Shown here: piece after piece, positions 14,201 to 26,600 of the stretch | Numbering within the stretch: position 1 is the stretch's first letter | Layout: every line of letters begins with the position of its first letter | NCBI GenBank assembly: GCA_013397075.1 | Contig: VWZS01008806.1 | Span: 1 to 64,000, forward strand | DNA: 64,000 nt | From: Rhabdornis inornatus | Lineage: Eukaryota; Chordata; Aves; Passeriformes; Rhabdornithidae | Reading direction: 5' to 3' | Notes under the pieces: generated by a model | Databases searched by the model: none | The model's input: only the letters and a program-made list of their open reading frames with translations | Told to the model about the DNA's origin: nothing | Made by a program: the position numbers and the translations under genes

Positions 14201-16626
14201 CCCTTCAGAGCCAGGAGGGAGGGATACAGCACAAGTTCACCCACTCTTCATGATGTGGGAATTCAGGACAACCTTCTCATTGAAAACACTGGTGAGCCTC
14301 TCACCATCAAAAGCCACGTTAGTATGTGCACAACAGCACCCAGATCCCTGCACAGGGTGGACACCAGTCCAGCAGGCAGGGAGATGTTCAGCCCCAGCAG
14401 CTCGGGTAACTCAGCAGTGCTGTGCCCTGCTGTAAGGGATATGGCAGGGACAGCTGAGGAGGATTTTGTTCCATCAGCTAGATGAAGGAAGGTCAAGACA
14501 GGCCACCAACCTTGTCAGCTGATCTCACGGGGGAGAGCCCCTGCAACCAGCCCAGCAGACACCAAACCTCCCCTTTCCATATGCCTCCATGGTTTCCTGG
14601 AGCACAGAGTTATGTAAAAGGTTTTGCTCCATTTCCCTCCATGGCTATCATGTCAGCTTGTGGGTAAATTGCCATGACAATTAGGGAGAATAATAGGAAG
14701 ACGTGACATATGTTCCTTTTACTTCAGCACTGTCTGTCGAAAACTGGAACTAAAAAGTACCAGGCAGCTCCTTCCCTGTCTCTGGAATTTCATAGAGAGT
14801 AACTCCAAAACATTAAAGAGGCACAAACTAAATTTAAAACAATGAAAGAGAGTGCATGATTTTCTTTGTAGCAGCCCTTGCTTGCAGCAGTTATGTATGT
14901 TTCAAATAAATAGAGTAGATGCTGTGAAACCTTTTGGAGGTTAATGAAAGCCACTAACATAACAATAAAATCTTCTCACAGCTGGAGCCAGAATGCAGCA
15001 TTAATATTTACTAGCCAATGAGCATATTTACATGACAGAGAGGATTCTAAGAGTATCTTCGATACACAATTAAGACACTCACATGCACTGGCAGGAAAAT
15101 AAAATAAGTCATTTTATTATGTCTATGATACCATCTCTGGTAATGCACTAATAATTACAAATGTATACGCAAGGCTCCTGCAATAGGGAAGGTCTTGTTG
15201 TAAATTTTATTCACATTTAAGCACATCTTGAAGTCAATTGTGGCTTCTAAATTGTTGGACACAGAGGAAGAAAACCAAAGGTTTAATTTGGTATCAACTA
15301 CTTCACCACATAGCCTGCCTAAGATTTAGTGTGAGAACTATGGATATATTTCAAAAATGTCCGAGTAACAATGGCACTCGGTGTTTGAGCCTAGAGAAAA
15401 ATTGTTTGGAGAGGAAAATACATCTCTTTTAACAAGATAATATGAGATTATATTCCTTTTATATTATATCCTTGTCTTTGGTGTCAGAGCCCAGGCTGGG
15501 ATCTGCAGTGACGCTGGCCAAATGATGTGAGTGTGTACAGCCCATGAGAAAAATGGGGCATGTGAGATCCACCTGGGTTTGCAATATCTGCACTGTGGTA
15601 AGGGTTTTCCCAAGGAATACTGCAAGTCAAAACCACTACATAGGTAACCTGGTACATTTGTATTGCAATTTTATTATCTGGTCTAATATATGTGAATAGG
15701 TTTGTCTGCATACACGAAACTGACTGATTTACCTGAAGGTCCAAGGTTGCATCAAAGTAAGGATATTTTGCACAAGGACAGTTCTCCATAAATGTGAAAG
15801 CCTAGCTTACAAATCCTGTTATTCATCCAATCAAGCTGTAAATATGTTTCCATAACAAAGTGGTTTAATTATTATAGCACATTAGTGCATGTAGCTTAGG
15901 TACGGCATTAACAGTGAAATGCTCTGCACATTAATTCCTATTTGTACTGAGAAGCATCTAATTCTAGTGCTGCTGAAAGCTGAGTAAGGTTTGCTGCATT
16001 AGAACCTCAGTTTAATCACGTCATTCTGGGTTTTTTTGGTTATTAGGTATTTGCTATTCATTTGAATTTCTGCTACAAGAATAGCAATAGAATGTGGTTT
16101 ATATCCTAGACCAAAACAGCTGAGAGATGGGAAAAGAAAATATTGCCAGTGTTCAAAGAATGAATGATTGCCTATATCATCTTGCCTTGAAAAGTCTGAA
16201 GTACAAAAAATGAGCATCATTCTTAACAAAAATTATTGGGTTTGGTCTATCAGTTATTAGTGGTTCTTTCTGTATCTTTCAAGACTCTGTTGTCAAAATG
16301 TTATCAAAAACATGTTGCTAGTGAAGGTCTTGGATTTATTGTGAAGATATTATTAAAAGGGAAAGGAAAACAAATCTGAACATTCAATTTATTTACCTTT
16401 TTTGACTGTTTCTCTCAGCTTAGCTAGTAGAAAGTCACTAACATCAGTCTTGTTTCATGTTACTGGAATGAGTTTCACTATCGGGTTGTCAGAGCTGCCA
16501 TATTACAGCTGCCAACACTGCAGGAGGATATTTATTGCTTGAAAAGCAACAGTTCCCACTGGATTTAGAAAACAATATAATTGCAGTATTTTATAGGGCA
16601 TAAGTTTCATAATGCCAGAGGTGGTT

Positions 16627-16681
16627 GTCCTCTCCCCCCACTCTCCGCACCCCATTTCCTTTCCCTGCTCTGCTCCCCCCA
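16627..16681. repeat. Pyrimidine-rich tract
   Basis: A stretch of about 55 nt is dominated by C and T on the + strand, with several C5-C6 runs. It contrasts with the AT-rich flanks. It could adopt non-B structure, but no other feature is visible. Confidence 0.6.
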
Positions 16682-17176
16682 GGCTAGGTCTGGGACCACT
16701 CCAAGACAGCAATGCTCTCTGCATGACAAGCATGCTGACACACTGAAAGGAGAACGGCTCTAATTGCCAGCTTAAGCCTAAAACTGCACAAGGGAATTGC
16801 TAAGCAAGGCTCGAGGTCACATACAACCAGCCTTACCCCACTGAAACAGGGAATGACACCAAATGTCATTAGAGTATCCCCACACAGAGGACCCTGCAGC
16901 AGACCCCAAACTGACCTGAGCACATCAGACAGCAGTGGCATGTTGGTTTTACTCTCCTCTAACGAGAGATGCTAATTCTCATTTCAAAGCAAGAAACAAA
17001 GATAAGGCCTTGGAAGAGATTCACAGGTCTGGCTGAAGGACAAATAACTGAACATTCCTGAATGTGAAGAGTAAAAAAAGCAAGACAGAGTCCAGTTTTT
17101 ATTTTGTTCTATCTTCCTTTCCAGAATCAGTTAACTTTCACTGCAAGCCATGTCTTCCAGAAAGAAATCACAAAGA

Positions 17177-17196
17177 AAATAAATAAATAAATAAAT
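17177..17196. repeat. (AAAT)5 microsatellite
   Basis: Five perfect tandem AAAT units. Confidence 0.9.
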
Positions 17197-20115
17197 GGAA
17201 AAGCACAGCACCATGGAGATGGTTGGAGACAAGGAAAGTGGCTGTCTAATTTTAGGCAGAGAGACACACAGAAAAGTTACGAAAATTAATATATTTCTCG
17301 TGTGAAAAGAAGGGATGTATAAAGAGGGAGGTAAAAAGAGTACTTAAAATGAACAGAAGCCAAGAATGAAATTCTGTTAACCAAAACACAGTGCTTGGGA
17401 AAATATTTCCCATAGGATTTAGGAAGAAATATCCTTAATTTTTCCATTTAAAAAATTCCCCATACAAAGAATTTCCAAACCAAAAAACCCAAGACAAATA
17501 CAGACAAGTGCTTTAGCTCAGGGCCTGGAGCAGGGAAGCCATAGTTTAAAGTCATGAAGGGAGTCCGCAGGAAGTTGCACTCTCACCACAATTTACCAGC
17601 ATGGTCCTTCCCCCATGGTACCAGACAAGCATCTCCTTCCCATTCCTACACAGAGTTTCTCACTCATGGGAGGCACAAAATGCAGGTGCCAGGGTGGTCC
17701 AGCACCAACATGTGCTGTGGATGGACACCTCAGCAACCGCAGCATGGTAATAGCAATGCAGCCTGTCTTAAAGGGATAGAAAAAATACAAGCAGATACTC
17801 AAAACCATTGACTATTTTTGAAAACAATCACTTATGACAGACATTTAGAAGAGCTCCTGAGGAAAAGTGTGCAAACCATTCCATTAAGAGTTCATGGGAT
17901 GTAATTGCGTAAAATGACACATAAACATTTGCAGAAAATGGGTTTTCAGGCACAGAATAAAAAATCATCATGACCTTATTTTTTAAAAGAGAGAGAGAGC
18001 TTTGTCCCTACATGGAAGCTGCACAGAGCACTCTTAAATGAATGCTATTAAAGCTACTGATGTACCTGATGTACCTATCAATGAAATAGATGCCGAGTGA
18101 CTAAACAGTTCCTATCCAGAGGTCTCTTCTAGAGAAAGTACAAGGTGCTAGTTTTGCCCCTGCTTGTGGCCAGTGTTTACAGCCAAAGAGGAGAAGCAGC
18201 CCTGCTTAAGCTGATAATCAGCTTTTGCTTCTGACAGTTTTTAAAGCTGGCTGGACAGGTACGAGTGTACAAGAGGTTTGAATGTGCCAATGTGGATTTA
18301 TACTGACACTGCACTGGGCTGTCAAACACAGAGCAAAGACATGAGCTATGCAGCTGCTGCCAATGTGTCCTGGGAGCTGTTTACTTTGTCCAGTGGCTGT
18401 TTTTAACCTGAGCACCAGGTAGGAGCTTCACTGGTGAAGCAAGCTTGCCCAAAGCCATACTTCACAAAGGGTTATTAGTTATTTACAGAGGAGACAGAAG
18501 CAGGTATTAGTAGAGGGTCAGAGGAGATGTCACACCTGCTCTGACCACTGCTCAGGCAGGTCAATAACCAACCCTTTGTAGTGGTCTGGATGCCTGGCAG
18601 CGTGGGACACTCCAGTCCTGCTTCTGTCCTCTCTTCTCAGTTTGTATCTCTGTGATCTCTGTGACCTTACAGAGAAGTTGTTCACATTCTGAAGTGATGA
18701 AGTGATAGATCTTTGAAGTCATAGTTGCAGCTAAATTGCATCAAAAAGCAGGATGGAGGCACCACATTCTCCAAACCGACCCATCAACTCCCCAACACCC
18801 TGCTGTTCCCAAGACAGAAGCAAAAGGATTTTATTACCTGCTGCCTGCATTTGTAGAACACTTGCCCAATATGTAGTTGGTCTCAAGATCAGTGACTTCA
18901 CAGGAAATATAAAAACTTACATAACAATAGAATGACCTGGTGAAATTTTCCAACTGTGACTCTTGTAGCTGCTCTGAGTGAGTCCAAAATCCTAAGATGC
19001 CTGGGTACCTGGAAAACCATCTGTAGAGTCTCTCACAGCATGTGGTAGAGGTACAACAAATTCATTTCATAGCCACCTCATTTTGATGAATGTAGCACCA
19101 GGATTATAAAGCAGTTTAAGTCTAAAACATTAGCTCCTACCTTGGTACAATGGATTAAATTGATTAAATCTGGGCCACAGCACCCCATGGGGCAATTCAT
19201 AATGTCAATAGGACATTAAATGGTAGGACTTGTCCTCTGAGCAGTCAAATCACATATCACTCCAGCCCAGTGGAGGACCCTTTTGTAAAGGTCCATGTCA
19301 GTTCATGGGACCTAACATCATGCCTATGAGTCACCAAAAGGGCACTTAAGGTTCAATCTCATTGAACATTAGGCAAGAGCATGCACCTGCAGCTGGTCAG
19401 TTCACAAAGAAAGGCAGGGAGATAACCCACTGTGTACACACTAATGACAACACTAAGTATTTCATAAAATCCCCTTCCATTTTCCTGGGAAAGGCTGATT
19501 TTCATCAGGTGCTGATGTCGCTTGCCAGATCTTGACAGAATAGCTTTACTTCACTTGTGCTCTGGCCATATGAGGGTGGTTCCCAGAAAGGTCAGTTCCC
19601 TCCAGCTGCTGCTATCTGGGCTGGCAGGCCTGAGACACACAGTACAATCCCAGTCCACACCTGGGATTTGTCTCCTATTAAACCACTTACCTCCATACCT
19701 GACCTCACCATCAGAGCAGGGAATGTCCTAGCTGTGAAAGACAAAGGGACAAATGAAAGCCCATGGCTCAAGACTCCCTTCCAGAAACATTTGACTTCTC
19801 CAACCTATTTGCATTCACATCTCAAGGGCATTTAAACCACATGGTCTAAGAAGCCCAACCCCCAATATTAATGAGTATAATCCTGATAGTTTGCAGATCC
19901 CCTACTCTCTAACTCTGGCACAATTGCATACATGTTGCCTATTGGCATCCCAAGGCCTCCTTTTGAGATTCTACTCACACAGCCTGCCAAATGTCAGGAT
20001 GAACAATTACCTCTGGTGATTGACACAAAGGAAGAGAGCTTCAGCAGTCATTAACGGAGGCCTTCACTACAACAAAGCACACTAGTTTATTCTCTCTTCC
20101 TAAACCACAGCTTGT

Positions 20116-20165
20116 GAAGAGAGAAAGAGAGAAAGAGAAAAAGACAGATAAAAAGAGCAAGAAAG
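20116..20165. repeat. GA-rich purine tract
   Basis: About 50 nt made almost wholly of A and G with imperfect GAGAAA periodicity, a low-complexity simple repeat. Confidence 0.7.
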
Positions 20166-22697
20166 CTTCTTTTCCTTTCTGTAAACTTAGAGCTGTTTTC
20201 AGTTTTCATGGGTTTTAGCCTGAAGAACTGTACAATTCTTTTTTTAAATGAATATATAAATTGCCATTTGATAAAAAGAAGAAGTTTGCTCTCTAGTGGC
20301 TGAATCTAAATAGCTCAAAAAAACCACAGACTGCTGAAGAAAGGGAGTTTCATCAAAAATGTGCTCAGTTCCTAATCTTTGTGCCACAAAATATTTGATC
20401 TTTGCCAATACTCGCTGTCGAATGACTATGACTGGTCTGATTCTAATAAGCAAAATCAAAGTGCAGGGTATTAAGAACTAACCCTGTGCAGTTTATAGTT
20501 GCAAAAGGGAAAGGTTCTGTCTCTAGATGCTTGCTGATGTGGGAAAGGACTAGGATAGGGTCTGAAGGGTCAACTGATATAGGAGAACACACTGCACAAC
20601 CCAGATTCACTGGCCATGGAAAGTTTATAAGACTACTACAACAGTGGCTGACTCCTGCTTGTGGCTTTGACCATATCAAGCCAACCCTGCACTTTGACAC
20701 TTCCATTCATTATGGTATTTTTGAGCTGGGACTGGCTTGTGCCAGCAGCCAGGATGTCCTGGGATGGAAGAGTGCAGGACCAGGGGCAGATGAGGTCAAG
20801 AGGGGGCAGGGGCTTTCCCCAGGCCAGGAGGAGGACCACAAACAGTGCCCAGGCTCCTGCACCCATCTCTGACCCCAGGGTAGCTTGCAAAGCTGCACAT
20901 TGAGTCAGGATACAGAAAATACTTCCATTTTCTTCACATTTGCATTTCTATCCCTGGTCTTCAGCTCAGAGATTTCAGAGCAAGAAGACCCAGTCTGCAT
21001 CCCCCACCCAGCCCTGCCCCCTGGTTTCCCTTTGCACAGACCCCCATGGTGACCCCTCAGACCTCACGCAGATTACAGCATCTGGGTTTGGGATGGTGCT
21101 TCTGAGAAGTTTTTTTCCTAGGATAGTCCCACAGCCTTTAGAAGAAGCAATCAGCGGCAGGCTCTCTGTGTACCATGGCTATCTCATTTCTCTCCTTTAC
21201 AGCACGTCTGGCAAGAGGAGCTGGGTGCCACGGTGTGATTGGGTCAGCCCAGAAATTGCAATGAGTATCAGACGTTTCCTATTCACAAAGGAGGGGGGAA
21301 AAAACGAAGAAACAAATAAAAGATACTGTCTCAGTGAAGGCCAATCCTGTCCACTTCTTAATTAGCGCTTTTATCTCACGGGAAAGTCTGCGAGACCCCA
21401 TGCTTCTTTGGCAGCCAAATGGAGAAGGGGACAAGGCAGATGAGTGACAGCCAGGTCTCGAAAGCCCACCCACTTGTGAGGCCCATTCCCAAGCAGAGTA
21501 ATTGCCAATCAGAAGCAAACTACTTTATAATTAAAGCATTGTATGAGCAAAAGGATGTTTGAGGCTTTTGCTTAATCGACAGACATGACAGAGAAGCACA
21601 GAGACATGGACAGAGGGGCTTAGGCAGCAATTGCTGAAATCAGTGAGTGTTTTGCACAGAGTTAATCCTGGGCAGCAGCAGAGCTAGGGCAGGTGTAGAG
21701 GCACTAGCAATACTCCAGCCAAACCCTGTTGTATCTTAGCCCAGGAGAGTGTATAAACCTCCTCCTTCCACACACCCAGGGCAGGCAGGGGCACAGCCAA
21801 GCCCTTAGGGATCTCATTCCCAAAAGAGGAGCTCCACATGTTTTGTCACCATGGATCATGCAAGTTTGGGCCATGCCCCATGGCTTCTGCTGCTCTGCTC
21901 CTGCCCCACTGCCTGCCTTGCACGCTGCTTTGAGAAGCCCTTTCTGGAGCACGGGCCCTGTAAAGTTCCCCACTGAGGAGTCCTCCTCTTTTCTTCCTGT
22001 TGCTCTTTCTCAGAAGATGGGTCATGTCTCAGTGTTCGGCCACAATGCCAGACGACGTCTCTTAACTGTCCTGTTCCTTATGCTCAGGAAATCCTCTTTT
22101 GCAGCTTAAACCAGAAAGAGAGTGCTGTGGTTATCCAGTCTGGTCTCCATATCCTGGTTTATTTGGCCTCCCAGCACTGAGCTCTTCTTGAACAAAGGTA
22201 TTATCTTTGAGAAGAATCTTGTTTTAAGAGTTGCAGCGTGATAAGGAAAGTCCATCCCTGACGCCAAGCACCATAGATGGTACAATGTCACCCCGCAGAG
22301 CAGAAATTATATATACAGTTGTTGTATCTGGATCTTGAAACAAATAATGCATAGTCATTTACAGAACAAAACCACCCACACCTCAGTCATATTTCATCAT
22401 TACTGTATTGCAGCATTTCAGATTTTTTTTTTATTTGAAGTTAGTAATACTCTAGATGGAAAATGCAGAAGCAGGTTTAGAAATAATTTCTGAGTTTAAT
22501 CAGACCCTTGGAGATAAGGAAGTGACTACATTAGTTTCTAGGGCTGTCTTTGGCTACAGCATGATTTCCTATTATGAGCTAATCCAGAGTGGCACAACAT
22601 CAGTGGGAAACAGGTCTTGGGGCTCTTTGCAAATCCCTAACCTCCCCAGTAACCATATTTTACACCCAGCCCTGAAGGCAAGGGTAACTGAGATTCT

Positions 22698-23675
22698 TGT
22701 TAATAGATCGCTTGGGGCCGATTAGAGTTAAATGACACTGAATGACCGGTGTTCACGTATTTGGCAGGTTTATTTTAGGACAATTTGGTTTCAATGGAAA
22801 GAAGGTATGTAGCTATTTTTGTTATTATCTGTAAAAATGCAACAATATCAAAGTATAAAGATATTACTTGAGAACATTTTTAAAGAAAAGAAAGAACAAG
22901 AATAAAAGGATAAGAGTAGATAGAGGACAGGAAAGATCAGTGGACCAAGCAACAGGACTTAGTTGTTGCAATTTCAGTGTGCACTGGTCCAAGTGATGGT
23001 GGCAGTCTTGGTCCGCCGGGACATGGGGGAAGCCCACAGAACATAAAGTTCAAGGGGTTAATAAAAGCTCAGCTTCAGGTGGGAACGTCCAGGTACGTCC
23101 CCTGGAGGGGCGAGTTTTACACTGTGTTTCAACACTATGGATGGTGACCAGTCCTCTCCGAAGAGCCCCCTAAAAGTGAGTCTGGCGCCTCGGGGGTCTT
23201 TGATGGTCCAGGACTCCCCCGAAGAACTGGCCGCCGCTTCTCTCACCATCCTAGTTCAGCCAGCTATGCCCGGTCAGAAGGGATGAAAACCTTCAGGCCC
23301 ATGTGAATGTGAATGTCCCTACATCTCCCGGCAGGGGAGATTTACACCTGAACCACTTATGTAATAAGAGAGGACATTGTCATGATAAAAAGCATTATCC
23401 CACCTCCGCAGGATGTGTTTCTTATCGGCCTTTCCCCCCATCTGGCTCAAAACCCAGCTTGTTGCTAAACAAAGGTCGGTTTGTCTTGGTCATCCTCTGG
23501 CGGTGGGAGCGCACCCCCTCTGCACCTGGGCTGTTCTTGTGCAGATCAGAGGTTTTGCCACCACACACACAAAACCCCTCTTCTCGCCTTCAGCCGGGGT
23601 GCGCAAATCCGGCCTCAGCAAAGCACCCTGCTGCTTTTGCAACTGGCCGATTGTTCGAGTCATTAACCCTTAACA
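22698..23675 (-). mobile_element. Probable solo or isolated retroviral LTR, reverse orientation
   Basis: This block of about 980 bp differs sharply from its AT-rich flanks. Its right two-thirds is GC-rich with many CpGs. The ends form a short inverted repeat: TGTTAA at 22698-22703 and TTAACA at 23670-23675. Read on the minus strand it has the layout of an LTR: TGTTAA start, GC-rich U3-like part with a small hairpin (ATCTCCC/GGGAGAT), then a T/C-rich U5-like part, an AATAAA signal (complement of 22769-22774) and a TTAACA end. No primer-binding site lies beyond the minus-strand 3' end, so a solo LTR or a 3' LTR fits better than a 5' LTR. The immediate flanks do not form an obvious 4-6 bp target duplication, which leaves the boundaries and the class (an avian ERV family) uncertain. 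Its 204-codon open frame on + (23303-23917) runs out of the element and is considered spurious. No gag, pol or env coding was recognised nearby. Confidence 0.55.
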
Positions 23676-26600
23676 CTTCAGTCCTTCACACCATCATCCT
23701 CTTGAAAGCTCCTCCAGCATCGCCTGCCACAGTGTACTGTCTGCACACCGTCAGCTGGGCCACACTGAGCTCCTTCAGAGGAAGATTTTTAATCTGTCTC
23801 AGAAGAGACTATCAAACCCTTCCACTGATACAAGGCAGCAACGGAGATAAATTGATGACAAGACCAAATAAACTGCGACTGGTAAAACAAGACACCCCTC
23901 TCTTGAGAGATCTCTGAAGAGGCCCAAGGAAAAAGAATATATCACCAATTTTCTGAAAATATCAGAGCCCTTAAAGGATGTAGATGCGCCATATATTCCC
24001 CTTTCTTCCCAGAAGTCTTTCCAAGACTGAGCCTACCAGATTGGCCATGATATTGGATTACCTCCTCCACTGCTCTGCTCTTCATACAGTAAGTTCTAGC
24101 ACCAGAAAGGTACCACTGTGATTATCTTTTCTGATCTCCCTCATAACCTGGTTCAGTGGACCTCCTGGAAGTCATCTATCTTTAAGAAAACCATCACAAA
24201 TGTTAATTTTCTTATGAGGGAAAAAACACTTCAACCATGTTTGAAGTCACTGAAGTCCAATTACTATTATATTCACAATAAAAAAATGCATCTTATTTTT
24301 GTCTGAGTTTCCTTACTTTCAGCTGCCATCCAGTTTTTCCATTCATCTAAAACAAAAAGCATTTGGCCATCAAGTATCTGTCCTCATCCAGGCAACGGTA
24401 AGCAGTGACTAGTCTTGCTCTCAGGAGTCTAGTGAGACCAGATTCTTTCCAATGAACCAAACAGGCCTTGGACACCTTCTTGTGTTCTGCCACTTGTGTT
24501 CCTAGATCTGCGACTTCATGTTAGACACACATTGAAGCGCATGTGGTTTGTTTACACGCAGCTAAACCACTGATCCTCCTATGACCACAAGTGTTCCCTG
24601 TCATCATCTCCACATGTCATCAGCAATGGGTCCTCCTTCCGTAGCATCAATAACATGTTCAGTTAAAACCCAGCTTGCGGATAATGATGTATACCTGTAC
24701 TTACGGATTAATCTCCAGCATTACTGAAGAAAAATCTAATGCTGCTTAGGCAGATGAGAACCAAGAAAATAGGTCTTACATACGGTATGGGTTTGTTGTT
24801 TGGAAAGCAGCGATGCCAGAGAAGACATGAGACAAGGAAGCAGGTTGAACACAGGTCCTTGGGACGCTGTGATCTTTGCTGGCCCATCTGATCTCTCTTC
24901 AATGATAAGAAAGGAAAAATCTTGCTTTCTTAAAGGTAGAAGTCTGTCAGGGCTAAACCTGAAACCTGCTTCCCAAACAGCTTTCCCTCAGTACCCTTCC
25001 AACAGACTGTAGACCAGCTTGGGTGAGGAGACTGTGCCTAGTGAGCTCTCCCCTGGCTTCTTAGGCTGGACACACCATTGCAGATGGAAGGCAAAGTCAC
25101 CCAAGTTGCAGAAATGTCTCTCCTGCACCTTACAGCATGTGGGGAGGCTGGCAGAAATGGCAAGCAGATCGTAAGGGAGGGGGGAATGTAGTAGTGCAAC
25201 GTGACAGGAATAGAAATTACATCGCACCAAGCTTTGATGTCTCCACTCATAAGCTCTCAGAAAGAGTTTTATGGATTTCCTTCCCAGTACTGTCGCACAA
25301 CTAGATTAGATTTTGCTTACAGTCAATCTGAGAAAACCTAAGACTCTGAGCAGGATATGCTAGAAGTTTGTTAGTCTGAGTTGCACTTCAGCAAAGCTGA
25401 ATGTTGCATAAAGCAGCTTTTTTTTGACCAGCACTGAATCTGAATGAACTCCTCTTTTGACTGAGCTTTCATTCCCTGGAAACTAAGACCTTTCGTCCCT
25501 GTTTTTTAAAGGAACTTATTTCCCGTCTCACTGAAAGTGAAATCAGAGCTGATTATTTCTGCTGACTTGGGTGCTGTGCTGTGAACAGGAGATGTCTTTT
25601 AACGTAGCTCAAACTTCTTTTAAAAGTGTATCTAAGGAATAAAAGTGAATGATGAGGTTGTTCTTATGTATTCTTAGTGTTGCCACGGAAACCATTTCCT
25701 GCCTGTATTTATTCCAATTCATGTCTGTTTTTTCAACAAGGGGAGGTAAAATTTCCAAAATAAATAGACAATTCTCTGAAATGAAGGTACTTATTAATGA
25801 GACAGGGTATCCCCAAGATACACAGCATGGGATCTGGTACTTTTCCAGTCAAGGTCATTAGTTGAAATACATCCCAAATCAAGAGCTTCTGGGGGAAAAA
25901 AAAATATGTAATGAAGGGATAGTCTGTATGGCTGGTGGTCTGTGTTTAGCCTATCTCAGACAGGGCTGTTTCTGGGGGGAAAAAGACACATTAGTCAGTA
26001 TCTTGTGCAGCTGGCCCTTGAAGTGTGTTCCCACTTCACAACTCCCTCTCGAATGGGATCTCCCTTAATGGAGGTCTGAAATTCCACCATGTCCTGGATT
26101 AAAAAATACCTCGATTAGTGATTTGAATGCAAGCTCCATGCAGACGTGATGGGGTGGTGTCTGACATGCAGCACATCACAATGTACAGTGAGAAAGAAGA
26201 AGCATGAGGACCAGAATGCTGCTGCCCATACTTGTCACACATGCTCCTTAGGACCACCATGGGACAATTCTGGAAGTCAAAACTCATGGTGATGGGACCA
26301 GCAGGAGAGAAAAGGTTGCCCTCTTTGTTCAGGCATTCATATCTTCCCTACTTTGTTTTCCATTTTACTGTTTTAAACATTCCTCATCATGTCAGAGCAA
26401 GAATTCAGTGGAAAGACCCTAATCGATAAGATTATATGCAAATACTGTGAAATTGGAGCATATTGCTAGATATACATGCTGGGGATCCTGTGGGTGTGTT
26501 TGGCCTGTAGCTGTTCAACTGGAGAGTGCTGGTTAGGCTGAAACCCTAACCCTGTGAAAGCCAGAGGCTTTCATTCTTCTGGTGACTCCAGTGGGATGGG

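Larger units (their letters stand above)
19..22697. other. AT-rich noncoding intergenic DNA
   Basis: This stretch contains no exon I can support. Open frames reach 187 codons (2369-2932, minus strand), but their translations have no recognisable domain, biased composition or signal peptide, and several overlap in multiple frames as chance frames do. It contains an A15 run at 3029-3043, a perfect 11-bp hairpin at 5243-5270, a pyrimidine tract at about 16627-16681, an (AAAT)5 array at 17177-17196 and a purine-rich tract at 20116-20165. No transposon with recognisable ends was seen. Conserved regulatory elements could be present, but a single sequence cannot reveal them. Confidence 0.6.

Noticed and set aside
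23303..23917. 204-codon + strand open frame
   Set aside because: Most of it is antisense to the probable LTR and it runs across the LTR boundary. No retroviral or cellular motif is seen.
26540..26553. Telomere-like AACCCTAACCCT
   Set aside because: Only about two units, too short to be an interstitial telomeric repeat.
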